Shown one piece after another: positions 1 through 13,069 of a stretch of DNA of 64,000 nucleotides. Under the pieces are notes generated by a model. It saw only the letters and a program-made list of their open reading frames with translations, did not search any database and was not told the DNA's origin. Made by a program: the position numbers and the translations under genes. Origin of the DNA: Rotaria socialis (Eukaryota; Rotifera; Eurotatoria; Philodinida; Philodinidae); contig CAJNYU010000157.1 of NCBI GenBank assembly GCA_905331475.1, positions 124,001 through 188,000 of the forward strand. Direction: 5' to 3'. The stretch's first letter is position 1, and each line of letters starts with the position of its first letter.

Positions 1-424
1 TATTAAAGAACTACATCATTATTTCTTATTCATCAGAACTGTTGAATCACAATCGATTGTTTTCTAATTGAATTTCTTTTTTGCGTAAACATATTCAAGA
101 AACTAAATTCTCATACTATCATGCTTCAATATCTTAGCCTTTTAATTTCAACCAACACTTTGCTAGCACCATTTTGTTTTTGTTTTTTTAATTCTATATT
201 ACTTTCTATTTTTTCCATTGTAAGATGTCTGCAATAAACTTTTTTTCTATCTAAAAGACTGAAAACTGACAGGAAGATTGGCATACTCAATTAATGTCAA
301 GAGTAGTTTTATTCTAAATTTACCATTTACTTATTATATTGTCTCCTTGGATAGAAAATGTTTCCTATGATCAAGAATATATTATATGACGCATGAACTT
401 TTATAGAAAAAAGAACATTGTAGT
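1..424. other. Non-coding flank, no gene seen
   Basis: AT-rich sequence with homopolymer T/A runs and no open frame or splice-bounded exon that I can support. It ends at the TTAA that borders the piggyBac-like element. Confidence 0.5.
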
Positions 425-428
425 TTAA

Positions 429-1446
429 CCCTTTACCCCCTGCTGGATCATTTTTGACCCATTCATAGAAACAGCCTGTAGTAACTTATAAAGCACGAGA
501 TCAAACTAGCTCTTGGACATTGTGTAGAGAACTCAATGAGCAAAAACATGGTAAAAAAGAAAATTTTATATCATAGTTCCTTAGTTAGGATACCTGCGTG
601 ACAAAATGATGATTGTCAGAAAAAATGGAAATTTTCAATTTCGTTAATTATTTGTTTTGTGTGTTTTTATACATTAATTATTTTCTCATTTAAATGGTTG
701 ATAAATTTTACTAACGGCCTTATATATTTACCCGTATATACTTAAAAAATGATTCATTCAATATAAGTCATTACGATTGGTTGGAACAAATTGGGTCAAA
801 AGTGGCCCATTCGTAAGGAATGACATAAAATTAGCACTTTTTGTATGTGGTTTGTTTTCGATGAAAACTTGTCATAAGCTATCTCTCAACGGTAAAAACG
901 TTTATTATAGGTAATAATCAATAAAAGGCAATTAATTATTGAATTGAACTTAAAAATGATGGTTGTACATTGAAGACGAATGTGTATTGTTCTAAATGTC
1001 AAGTTCATCTTTGTCTCAATGTATCTCGTAATTGTTTTACAAGCTATCATTGTAAAAACTAAATGAATACTTATATCATAGACGAATATTTGATTTGTTT
1101 ACTATTTTTTCACCATGAATTTTGATGTAATAAAAAGAAACTTATCATGTACGATTCTAAATAATCACTTTTCTTAAAATAACTAGTTATACGAAGAAAT
1201 TTATAACTTTTTACAGATATATAAATCCAACATTACGCAAAATTTTAGCAAAAATATGAATTGCTAAATGGTGCGATTTTATGTCTTCCAAGACGAATGG
1301 GTCATTTTTGACCCATCCTGTATCTCTATAGGGAGAGGACTTCCTTCAAATGCGATCATATCAATGTTATACTGAGCACTAGTATGATCAACTACAATGG
1401 TCGACTTAATAGCAGCTCTGCTAGATTAGTGCCAGGGAGTAAAGGG
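429..1446. mobile_element. piggyBac-like non-autonomous element
   Basis: The element is bounded by TTAA at 425-428 and 1447-1450. The left end reads CCCTTTACCCCCTG and the right end is its imperfect inverted copy (CAGGGAGTAAAGGG). TTAA target duplication with CCC-starting inverted ends is diagnostic of the piggyBac superfamily. Just inside each end lies a TTTTTGACCC motif (about 450-463 and 1305-1320); the right one is part of the palindrome GGGTCATTTTTGACCC. No transposase-sized frame is present in the 1.0-kb body, so this is a MITE-like derivative that must have been moved by a transposase encoded elsewhere. Confidence 0.8.
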
Positions 1447-1450
1447 TTAA

Positions 1451-2279
1451 AGGTAAGAAAAACTAATGAATAAGTGTCAAGGAGTATGCTGACTGAGGCT
1501 AAGATGCAGTTTTTCTATGTACTATTAATATAACAGAAGATAAACACATTATCAGTCACTCACTATATGGCAAGCGTCACTTTTTTTTGCAGATGCGTGT
1601 CCAAAAACAAACATATAAATGCTGCTTGCATTCAGATGAGTAAGTTTTCTACTACTTTAATCATATCAAAAAATGATTCAAACTTCTCTTAATTCAAAAC
1701 TTATCTGCCTTATCGTTTCCATTAGAATCTAGCGAATACCATAATTCCAATATTTATCTTTGCGAGTTAAATACCAAGAATAACATCAAATTCTATGACA
1801 AAGTGCGAAAATGTGATCATAAATGGTAATATACAACATATCCTCGAGCGATTAGTAAAAGAAATTGCAAAACTATATGATTTATAAAAAACAATCACTA
1901 AATCTGACAGCACTAATACTTTCATTGATTAATAAAGCTGAATCTCAATCGTTGTGCGTGTGTCAGAAGTATGTGCTATTCAACTGAGTCCCATAAGATT
2001 TGGAAATAAAAATAGAATGAATACTAATTTTAGTGGAAGTCTATGACAATCAAACAGAAAGCTCACTATACGAATCCCTTGGAATTCTCTGACGATACGC
2101 TCTTGATAAATCTCTCTAGATCAATATCTTGTTCTTTTTTTAGACATTTATTTGATTGAATATATTTTATTGGTCAAATTACTGATTTTTATTGTTATTT
2201 TCTCAATAAAATTTTGCACACAATTACATATACAACAAGAAACAAAAGTAAAACATACAAATGATAGTTAGTTTTAAAT
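1451..2279. other. 3' flank of GPCR gene
   Basis: No additional gene seen. On the minus strand an AATAAA polyadenylation signal lies at 2188-2193, about 90 nt past the GPCR stop codon. The rest is AT-rich with no recognised repeat. Confidence 0.5.
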
Positions 2280-5200
2280 TTATCTTTCAAGAGTCGTTGT
2301 TGCTCCACTTATAATATGACGTTCTTTTCGTCGAGGTCCACATCTAAACATTGTAAATACATAAGCACGTAAACTTCTATTCATAAAACAATAAATAATT
2401 GGATTTAATGCATGCGTACATAAATATAAATAATAAATCATTAAAGGACTTTTTATATAACGTTCAGCATTTAATATTGAGGGTAAATAAAAAAGAACAA
2501 ATGAAACAGTAATTAATAAGAATGTTGATGCCATGCGTATTTGTTTTAAACGATAGCGATGTAATTGTTTTCTTAATATTGCACTATTTGATATAAGTGT
2601 ATGCTTGGCTTGAGTATTCGGTAATGTTGCTGTTAGTATTGTTGATGCTTCATCTTCAGTTGAGTTTATCATTGATAAGTCATGATCATTTAATGACGAA
2701 GGCTTTTTTAAACAACAAGAACTACAACATAACCATGGATTTATATCAAATGTTGGATGTGAAAAATGAAATTTAATTAAGATTTGTCGGGCTTTTGAAC
2801 ATGGACATGAAAATCTATAATATGTGTCTGTCTTCAGGTATAAATCTGTATCAAGTGAATTTGTCCTAAACGATAATTGTTGTTTATCATTATTATTACT
2901 AATTATTGCATTGTCATTATCTTCGATTTGAAATGAAACTTGCTTTAAATTCGAGAGTTTTTCTGTTGATATTTGCAAAGCATCCGAACCTGTTTCTGAT
3001 GTGCTTATACAAAAATCAGCTCTTGGTTCATTTAGAATATTTTGATCAGTAAACTCGTCATTACTAATAATATTAGACATAGCATACTCGGCATTGTCAT
3101 CAGTCGATAAGTGTCTAGATTTGCTAGTTGAAATTTTCTTTTTAACAGAAGAATATAATTTTGAATATGATGGCAGTACCGATTCGTTCGGTTCTTGTTG
3201 ATTATGAGTATTTGCTTGATGAGAAGTTGGTGAATGAGAATTGAATTTATTCAAAACATTTAAGCTTTTTTTTAAGGCACGTATACGAGGATTTTGTCGT
3301 TGTAGAGCCAACACAAATGTTATTGTATAAAATACTGTCACAATACCAATTGAAGTAAAAAAGAATTTATTTGATACATGTCGTAAAATCTCTCGTATTG
3401 TTTCAGATATAATTGATGTATCAGCAAAACATCGTACGTGAGTTGATAGGTAAGTTAAATTCAGATTTGTTATGTTGGTATATGGAGGAATTGATATTTC
3501 TAAATTTTCCCTTTGCATTCGATCGAGTGAAGAGTTCGTTGTATGGTCGAGTAGTATCGATATTTCTTCAGAACAATATATTAATTTATCTGTTTCATTG
3601 AAAGAAACTAGCGTGTAATTAGCAAGATACGATTCTCGATATGGTGGCGACGAAAATGCTAATGCCGTTAATACACCTAATCCAATGCCAATTAAAATAA
3701 ATAATGTTAATAATGACTAGAAGATAAAATAAAGGATATAATTGTTTTTTTTTCTCTTTCGGTTGATGTTTATTTGAATCATATTCATTCCAATAAATTT
3801 TAATATAAAAGCTTTTTCTACTCGAAAATGTGTTTTAGAATTGTTATCTTGTATAAAGTTGAACAGTTATTAGCGAATTGCTGAGAAAAAAATTGAAAAT
3901 ATTCTTTTTCCAACTAACTTTCTAGATGAATTTTTATAAAATTCAATTGATAAGAAATTTTGAAGTATGCAAATTAGAATTTTGTATCTCCAAGAACACT
4001 GGTAAAATCGCTGATCGAAAAGATGCTTCACAAAAGCGTCTGGTTCTAATAAGTAAATAAATTTATTCATTGCATTTATCGGAGCTTAACTAAACGGCTT
4101 GAGGAAAATGTAGTCAAAATTAGATAGAGAAAATGAATTGTCTTTTAATGAGGAACACATTAATTACATCATGTTTCTCATGTTAATACTGTAGGGATCA
4201 TAGATGCCCATCGCGGCGTGGTACCGGTAACTTTTTCAAAATCTTATCGCGGTAGCGGCAGATTTTCACTCGCACTGAAAATCTCTAGACCCTATAAAAA
4301 GAATGAATCTACTGTTTTTCTAAAGCATTTTTGCTATTTCTCATCTCTTTCTACATTAGTATTTCATCGAACAGGAATTATTAACTCTATATCATATATA
4401 TTACCTATTTTTGTGAAAAAATAGATTTTGTATAATTTTTAATGCAGCGGCAGCGGTTCTGTTGTTTATACGTGGCGTCGCGGCTGTGGTAGATTTTCAC
4501 TCGCGATGGACATCTATGGTAGGGACTATACAAACAGATTATGTATTAATATTAAAGTCTATCGAATAAAAATTGCTTAGAAGTGTTTAGAATTAAATGT
4601 TGCTTCATCAAATGAGCTATTTGTGGCAATTTTAGATAAAAGAGATGCCCGTGCCGGTGGTATTACGCTTTATTTAACTCTTCAAATCATAGATCGCACC
4701 GAGTACATATAAAGCACACGCTTAGATACTCAATCATTTGAGAGAACGAAAGAGAATGAGAGATGAAGACAAATATCAAGGACAGAAAGATAAAGGCAAT
4801 AGATGTGATGAGAAGAAATGGCACCATAAGGCCAACTTTTGTGTATAGGTTACACTCGAACGAGAGCGTTACGCCCCCGCGTGGAATTTGGACGTTCTCC
4901 ACGTTTAACGTGGCACTATTCTTGAACAAAAATGATAGCACTTTCCTAGTGGTAAAAGCTATTTTTGAGGAAACAATTTTTTTTATCTAAACAGATTTCC
5001 ATGGAAAGCAGCTCTCCAGAGGAGAGAGACTGAATTTCTTTATATTAACATCTAATTTTATGTATAAGCTGATCCATTTACGATAAACGTACGTAAAAAG
5101 CAATTATTTGCTAGCAAATTTGATTACTAAATGTGACCACAGTAATAATAAACGAAACCTGTCAAGAAACTGTTTACTACCAGAAATCACTTTCTCAACA

Positions 5201-8200
5201 GAAAAAATGACTTTTACAAACAGAAAGTATAACGCAGTCGATTGAATGAATAAAAGAGTAGTTCATATTCATATGACTTGAAAAATGAACCATATTAAAA
5301 ATCGAACCATTTTTAATGTGTATGAAATCAACTACAAATATTATACGTTTTCCAGTGTAAAGATAACTTTGCACATGGAGAACGTAATTTTTGAAAGTGA
5401 AAAAAATAACACACTGGAGCAATGATTCATTTTTTAATATCTCGGACATATTAAGTAGCCTACTTATTAATATATGTTTGAGTTTTTGCGAAGTAGTTTT
5501 TACTTATTTTATCCATAATAAGAACGGCTGTCGCATCTTTTCCGTAACAAACACTATAGACTGCGTGGAGAGCGTTACATTTTCCTTTGTACGAACACAA
5601 TTTTGAACTTTTGTTTTCCTCACAAAAATGCCTGATAATAATTCAATTCTATCCGGAAGACATTCTCATATTCGACGTGGAAGCGCAGGTGGAAATAAAT
5701 AATTAATGTGAAAATTGAAATATGATCTTCGTCAAAGTGTTATGCTCATGCATTAATTATTAAAAGTTTATATAAAAAAATGCAAATAAATCTACTCGAT
5801 AAGATGAATCATCACATAGAAAAGAAACTCGTGCTGTGTGAGATGAATGGATGGAAAAAGGAAGAAAGGAAAAATGTCGAAAGGGAAAAATATCGAAAAT
5901 AAAAATGTCGAAAACAAAAATATGAGGTGAAAATGACCATGCAAGATTGAATTGAGGTTGAGGGAGACTTGTACTTCAAAATACTCTCGTTTTCAGCATT
6001 TCTATCNAAATACTCTCGTTTTCAGCATTTTTATCCATCTACATTTGTATTAATTTTGTTTTCGATATTTTTATTTTCGACATTTTTCCCTTTCGATATT
6101 TTTCCTTTCTTCCTTTTTCCATCATACCTGTGAGATCATCCACGATAATAATTAGGCAAACTTCTAGCTTTTGTTCGGATATTTCAAACTGAAGAACACT
6201 TAACATAAAATTTAGGTCATTATGATCCGTCAAGTCAAATCGAATGATTCTTCTGCAGAAAATGTTAATAGAATTTTACACTACGTATGTATGTTCTAAC
6301 AATTGCTTATCCTTAATCAAAAGTACATACGTCATATGTCAACACAAAATTCTAGCAAAAACAACTGAACGTGATAAGAATTTGCATATGCTTCTATAAA
6401 CTTGTCTTTATAAATAATCTTATAAATAATTTTTGTTTTATTTTCTTCTACAAATGGAATTCAGGTGTTATTTACAGCATTTTGATCCCATATACAAATT
6501 GGTTGATACAGCGTTATGTGAAAATCAATGAGTAGTTAGTTATAATCTGAAGAAATACCAGCAGTTGTTCTTAATAGGTAAAGTGTTGAAAAAAAACAGA
6601 AATTGATGTCTTAAATTTTATTTTAAATTCTCATATATCATTCAAGTCATAATCTGTATCATTTATTTAATTCAATTATATATCGTCTATTTAGATTTAG
6701 ATTTAGATTGACAAAACAAAACAGCCTAATCAATATACTATATCACCCACGATAAAATATTTTTCTAGATAGGTTTAAATATTTTATTTTTGTAAATTTT
6801 AAGAAGAAACTCTGCAATCTATCAAATATATTTTAAAGAATTGAATAAATAATGAACAAGAAAGACAGGGGGAATAATTTTAAGGGAAAAAAAGGTAACG
6901 TTGCTTGCATGATAAAAACATGTATTGAATAAATAGATTCTCTACAGATAATCAAAATACTTATTGTATACAGTTCTTATGAGTACTTTCCATAATGTGC
7001 ATGAAAAAAGCATTTTATAAAAAGAATGCAAAATAGTAACCTAGTACACAAGTAAAATTCTATTATGATGACCAACTCAAGTGAACAATGATTTTATTAT
7101 GACCTGAACTCTTATTAAAAAGATCGTGCTGTATAATTCACATCAATGTTGTTTTCATTAAGAAACAATTAAAGCCCCCCCCCATCTCCCTTAAAAAAGG
7201 CGACCTTTTCGAAAAGATAAAAGTTTGAGTTTTTATCATGGGTAGATGCCTCAAAGTCTCCTCTTTCAAAATATTATATAGTTTTTTTTTAAAAAAGGTT
7301 CGATTTTAAGGGATTTATCGAAAAAATACTAAACCGTACTGCCTTGTTTTTCGAGAAAAGACAAGTAACGGTAAGGTCATCTTTTGACCGAACTATTTTC
7401 TGAGAAAATAGTTATACGGTTGGAATCAGTATAAAATTCTGAACAAAATAGTGTATTTTTTTGTAAAACCATTTTGCGTTGGGCATTCTCGCGAAAACGA
7501 AATTTTGTTTTTCCCTTTTCTTCCGGAGTTTGATCTAGACATAGCTTATTCAGTACGCTGATCACGAATATGAGGTTTGTTATCCATAAAAATGTTCTCC
7601 GAATAAAAAGTGGCAGTTCTCGACCCGACGACGATTTTTCTTTTCCTTGCGTCACAGATCGTTGTCTTGCAATTAAAGAAATACAATGCATGTGTGCAGA
7701 AATGACAGTTCTATCGATTTCATTCAATTGAAAGGGTTAAAAGCAATGTTAGTTGTGTTTATTAAGTTAAAAACTCTCATTTTTCATAAGTATAGGAGAG
7801 TCAGTTGAAAGAATAGAGCTAATAGCAAAGATCGTTTATAGGCGGAACGAGGTGATATCATTCATAACATCATCGAAAAGGTTCACTGTAAAAATATAAC
7901 AAATAGATCTTTTCTTCGAATTTTTTTTGAATTGAAACAAAAAAACATGATTTTTACACTTTATCGTTTTTCTCAAAACAAGGTTTTTTACCAGAAACAA
8001 TGAAACGAGTTTCAAGCGATTTAAGATATTAAGGTCATTTTTTTATTTTGAAGCTTCAAGTGTAAGTAAAATTTTATCCAATCAGATTTTTTATATTTGA
8101 TTCCTGAACTTAGAAAAGTCGGATTCTATACCAACAGGTGGCCATTTTTAGCCAAATTTTGACCCCCTATTCAAATAAAATACTCGCAAAACACGAACTA

Positions 8201-10108
8201 AAGCAAATTTTAAAATTCTGTTCTGACAAAAGTTGCTGTATTGGTGTTGGGTTTAATTTAAAACAAGCGCGACTTTTATAGCTCTCCTACTGGCAGAGCC
8301 TTAGGGATTCTCCTGGTGGCCATAATTCGCATGTAAATAAGCCATATTGAGCTGACACTTTTATCACGACTGTTTCTAATGAAGACCAGTCATTCCTGAA
8401 AATTTCACCTCAAACCGACCTTTCTAAGTGACAACTCAGATCTGATGGGGGGGGCGTTTTCTGTTATAGTATTCTTTTGTAGGATCAGAGAGACAACTAA
8501 TAAAAATGTCAGGTGCCACAGTATTGGTTATGGCAGAATGACAGCAATAAAAATAAAATAGTATTGAATATTGAATGAAGATCCAATAGTTTATTCAATG
8601 AACAGAAATAATTGAGAATAAGAATAACTCTACTAGCAAGTAGCTGACACAAGTTGGAACGATTGTAAGGGACAATCGAGTTAGATTGATTGTAAGGACC
8701 AATCAAGTAGAAAGAAAGGTAATATGTAATTAATCAAAAGAATGATTCTTTTTTATAGAGAAGAAAAATAGTAGTAAGAGAAGATACGCTCGAATGATGA
8801 GCGAAAGATATTGATAGAATGAGTATAAGAGTATATCTCACTGAAGAGAGAGAGAGAGAGAGATACGAAGAAGCTTGAAGAAAAAAGAGAAGAATAAGAA
8901 TAATGAATTAACAATAATAGGTGCAAAAACAAACAAGATAACAAGAGAGGGCAGCTAGGAAAAGAAACAAACAGGTACTAAAATAACATCAGTGACGCTT
9001 ATGCTGTCACAGGGGAGGAGGGGAGGGAGGGGAACGTCTTAATGCATGAAATAACAAGAAACATAGATGAAAGCAGTCGGAATGTTCAAAATCTTCACGA
9101 TGCACATAGTCATCGAGCCTATTAATCGGGTATCGGCACCTTTAAACTTGATCAATGACACTATATTTAGAATCCCTGGATAATTGCGGAGAACTTCCTA
9201 CAAAAGAATACTATAACAGAAAACGCGTTTGATGTCTCGCGAAAAAATTAATTTAGTACAGATTAGTATTCACAGCATATTTTTAGTTTGCTTTTAAGCA
9301 ATATACATTTATTAGATAAATTATTATGAAGTACATAGGTACAAGTTAAAATTTTTTCTACTTATTCAAGTAGGGCACGGCGCATTTTATAGAATAAAAA
9401 CCTATTAAATAAACATGAAGCATGTTTTATATTAATATACTAAAAGCGGAAGTTATGTTTTTTTTTAATTATTCTAGTTTTCAGGAACTTTTTAATGATG
9501 TTAATACAAGAAAAACAGTGATAAATCAAAGAATTCAATGACAGCAAAATGCGTATTTTGTGTACGTTAACGATCCACTATGATATGAATAAGAGGACTG
9601 AATTCTTATCAAAACAAGTTCTATAATCATGAATCAACCTGCCAACAAGAGTGATGCTAGAGTTAAACTGTTTAATGTTGAAAACTTGAAATAATAGATT
9701 GTTCTCACTTTCACTTGAGAATATGAAAAGTGTTTTTACACTTACTTTAACACGAAAAGGATTCAATAATCGATGGTGTGGTGTCGCAATATTTAAAAAT
9801 CTATCTAACGCAATAAATGACATGATAAAAGATGAGATTATAATGAGAATTTTTGAAAATGAATAAAATCGGCACAGCGGCGTTGATACTTCAAACATGT
9901 GATGTTCCATTACAGCAATAGTTGGCACAACAATAAGACATGTCCATAGATCGACACAAGCAAGAATAAGTATAAATATAACTGATGTTGATTTCGATGA
10001 ATTCCATCTATTTCCATAGGCTAATAAAATTATCCCATTACCAAGCGTACCTATAAGTGATACCAAGGCAAAATATACCATAAGACCCAAATTCGTCAAT
10101 GTAGGCAT
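2280..10108 (-). CDS. Rhodopsin-family GPCR, two exons, 599 aa
   Basis: Seven-transmembrane receptor, likely coupling an extracellular (probably peptide) ligand to G proteins; the ligand is not identifiable. Exon 1 (9746-10108) starts MPTLTNLG and carries TM1 (GN motif), TM2 (LACVD) and TM3 with its conserved Cys and a DRF in place of DRY. It ends with AAA|GTAAGT in phase 0. Exon 2 (2280-3716) begins after a TTCTAG acceptor in phase 0 with TM4 (no conserved Trp), then an extracellular loop with Cys, TM5 (about residues 239-259), a roughly 250-residue third intracellular loop rich in Ser/Asn, TM6 with FxxxxLP and TM7 with NPIIY (559-563). The halves are complementary and in phase, so I join them across a 6,029-nt intron, exceptional here. 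The alternative is two broken receptor genes, which I consider less likely. An AATAAA lies 90 nt downstream. Confidence 0.8.
4199..4518. mobile_element. hAT-type MITE in GPCR intron
   Basis: A 320-bp element with inverted ends starting CATAGATGCCCATCGCG; the right end is CGCGATGGACATCTATG. It is flanked by an 8-bp near-identical direct repeat, GTAGGGAT at 4191-4198 and GTAGGGAC at 4519-4526. An 8-bp duplication and CA-starting ends fit the hAT superfamily. The interior has GC-rich subterminal motifs (CGGCAG, CGGTAGCGG) against an AT-rich background. No coding capacity. Confidence 0.7.
5850..6124. repeat. Foldback with purine/pyrimidine arms
   Basis: The left arm (about 5850-5924) is purine-rich with repeated AAAATGTCGAAA-type units; the right arm (about 6045-6124) is its inverted copy (TTTCGACATTTTT units). 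The two arms could pair over about 75 nt. The central spacer holds a short direct duplication. Within the GPCR intron. No protein. Confidence 0.65.
5979..6035. repeat. 28-nt direct duplication around an N
   Basis: The 28-nt segment at 5979-6006 is repeated at 6008-6035 with one mismatch, separated by a single undetermined base at 6007. The N exactly between the copies makes an assembly join or overlap artefact as likely as a real tandem duplication. Confidence 0.7.
8844..8862. repeat. (GA)n microsatellite
   Basis: Pure alternating GA dinucleotides, inside the GPCR intron in a purine-rich stretch that extends about 100 nt either side. Confidence 0.9.
9012..9032 (+). other. G-rich run, possible G-quadruplex
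   Basis: Four or more runs of three to four G separated by one or two A within about 21 nt, striking in an AT-rich intron. It could fold as a quadruplex, or be a simple purine tract. No functional evidence. Confidence 0.4.
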
Positions 10109-12236
10109 TGTTAAAACTATTATTTAAAGTTGTATCTAAAAAAAAATATATATAAAACAAAAGTTGGTTAGTTGACATTTGATAGTACTGTGAATATTTT
10201 TTGTTTTAGCAGTTCTTTTCCTCTTTCTTGTCATTCATATTCTCTATATGAAATAGTAGAAGAAAATATTATTTTCTAGATGAATGACAGAAATAGTCAT
10301 TTAAGTGGAAGAAATGAATAATATGACCTATAAGATGACAAATATGAAGCTATCATTGGAATTGATTTTCTATTCTCATATACGTAGCAATAGCACCGTT
10401 TGCAACACGCTATTAATCACAAAAGAAAAACAAATGAGATTCTGTTTAGAATAATTTTCAATTAATATTCTCTCTGTATGTTGTTTTTTTGCTTTTCAGA
10501 ATCAATCAACTTTAAACATCATGTGGTTTGCTGAATAGAAAAGCCATTTTGTAACCATTTAGTTTTGTACAAATTAATATTTAATTATACAAAACAAATT
10601 GATTACAAAGCTTATTTTGGTTAAGTAATATTTCGAAGGCAATACAAACTCAATGGATTCGATTGAAGTTTATGAAGAGAAAAACAGAACAGAAAGCGAT
10701 TACGACCTATTACGAGTAGAATAAGACATAGTTTCTAGGAATATTACGAACAATATTCAGATTAAAAACTAGTCGATCATTTCTACACATGCAACAGACG
10801 AAAATACTATAGGGGTGCACTTGAAACCGTATAGGTGCATTTATAAATGTATAAGACAGTAGAAGCGGTCTATGTAATTCAGGTATTCTAGAAACCGACA
10901 CCCCATTATTCTCTTTGATAAGATCGAAAATATTTCTCATGAGCATTTTACATCATTGAGTGCGTTGCTTCTATACAGAATACCACAATATGAGAAAAAT
11001 TTTATCACTGTTAGAAAAAAGCAATATTAATAAGAAGATCAGGCAATTCAAACATCAATAAAAAAAGGAGCGTTTCTTGTTTTCTACCAAATCACTTCTG
11101 ATTCAATTAATATTTAAGCTCGAAATACATATTTTTCATTTGTTTGATTTATTCTTCATTGGAAACAACGAATACAGCGACAATTCATTTACCTTCAGAT
11201 GTGAATAACGAAGTTGTTTAATATTTAGGCACAAATCCGTGGAAAAACCTCATAAAAAGGACTGAATCTAGAGAGAAGTTATTTTTTCGAAGCAGAGTTA
11301 CTTGTATATTTTTGAAAATTAAACTCAGTTTAAAGATAACACCTTGAAAATTAAAAAAAGGACTACAACCTTAAAGGTATTCAGATTACGATAGAAAAAT
11401 CATGTCTTTTCAGTTTTATTTCTAACATTACCTTAATATTTTTATCATATCATTGTCTGCAGACGCGATTTTCTATAAAATCATTTGAATTTTTAACATT
11501 TTTTCATGATTTTGGTTAACATTTTTATTCCTCTATAAATTTATACTTTCGTTCGAAGATATGCACTCATTTCACCGTTTTAAAAGGAATTTATGAAGGG
11601 AATTTTAAAAGAAAACAAGCATATTATAACTGATTAATTTTCTTACATGTAAGTAATAACGTGTTAATTGTCTCTAGACAGAATATTTTATTCAAAAATG
11701 TAATATATGATTAAATGAAAGCAAACATCAATTGTTTCCTTTCTAATAATACCTAGTCAGCAATGGCTAAACATGAAATCTAGCATTACTCAGGGTAATC
11801 CAAAAGTAGTGAGCGAGATGTCTTATTTCCTCAAACAGAGATAGAAAAAAGTTTCTCCTTTTACCAATAGACAGAGCGTGCTTTGCTCTATTTTTCTATG
11901 TTATTTGATCACTATTCAACTAGTATCATAATAGTAAAATTTCAATAAGATCTGTTTCTTTCGCATATGTGCTGGCAGCATGAATGCTCGTGAGTATTTT
12001 TTGAATAACGTTTAATAGTAACAAGTTGCAGAACTACGGTTTGCATCATTGGAAAGAGAAGATGAAGGCGTGTCGCACCATATATTACTGATGTTTCTAA
12101 CCTATGTTTGTAAGGTTTTTAGTTGACCTTATAAAGAACAAACTTATCTCGTGAGTTGTTTACAGTGAATTTTCAATAATAAGATTCACGTTCAAACCAC
12201 TAATCGAAGAACTACAAACTGCGAACGACTCAGGTA

Positions 12237-13069
12237 NNNNNNNNNNNNNNNNNNNNNNNNNNNNNNNNNNNNNNNNNNNNNNNNNNNNNNNNNNNNNNNN
12301 NNNNNNNNNNNNNNNNNNNNNNNNNNNNNNNNNNNNNNNNNNNNNNNNNNNNNNNNNNNNNNNNNNNNNNNNNNNNNNNNNNNNNNNNNNNNNNNNNNNN
12401 NNNNNNNNNNNNNNNNNNNNNNNNNNNNNNNNNNNNNNNNNNNNNNNNNNNNNNNNNNNNNNNNNNNNNNNNNNNNNNNNNNNNNNNNNNNNNNNNNNNN
12501 NNNNNNNNNNNNNNNNNNNNNNNNNNNNNNNNNNNNNNNNNNNNNNNNNNNNNNNNNNNNNNNNNNNNNNNNNNNNNNNNNNNNNNNNNNNNNNNNNNNN
12601 NNNNNNNNNNNNNNNNNNNNNNNNNNNNNNNNNNNNNNNNNNNNNNNNNNNNNNNNNNNNNNNNNNNNNNNNNNNNNNNNNNNNNNNNNNNNNNNNNNNN
12701 NNNNNNNNNNNNNNNNNNNNNNNNNNNNNNNNNNNNNNNNNNNNNNNNNNNNNNNNNNNNNNNNNNNNNNNNNNNNNNNNNNNNNNNNNNNNNNNNNNNN
12801 NNNNNNNNNNNNNNNNNNNNNNNNNNNNNNNNNNNNNNNNNNNNNNNNNNNNNNNNNNNNNNNNNNNNNNNNNNNNNNNNNNNNNNNNNNNNNNNNNNNN
12901 NNNNNNNNNNNNNNNNNNNNNNNNNNNNNNNNNNNNNNNNNNNNNNNNNNNNNNNNNNNNNNNNNNNNNNNNNNNNNNNNNNNNNNNNNNNNNNNNNNNN
13001 NNNNNNNNNNNNNNNNNNNNNNNNNNNNNNNNNNNNNNNNNNNNNNNNNNNNNNNNNNNNNNNNNNNNN
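12237..13069. other. Assembly gap (N run)
   Basis: 833 consecutive undetermined bases. The sequences at its two edges are related in inverted orientation (CGAACGACT on the left, TTGCGAACGTC on the right), suggesting the gap may hide a repeat. Confidence 0.95.

Noticed and set aside
7377-7727. 116-codon minus-strand frame in the GPCR intron
   Set aside because: No recognisable domain, no splice support and biased composition; treated as chance or repeat-derived.
10710-10946. 78-codon minus-strand frame upstream of the GPCR
   Set aside because: No recognisable similarity; the GPCR already has a start codon with TM1 immediately downstream.
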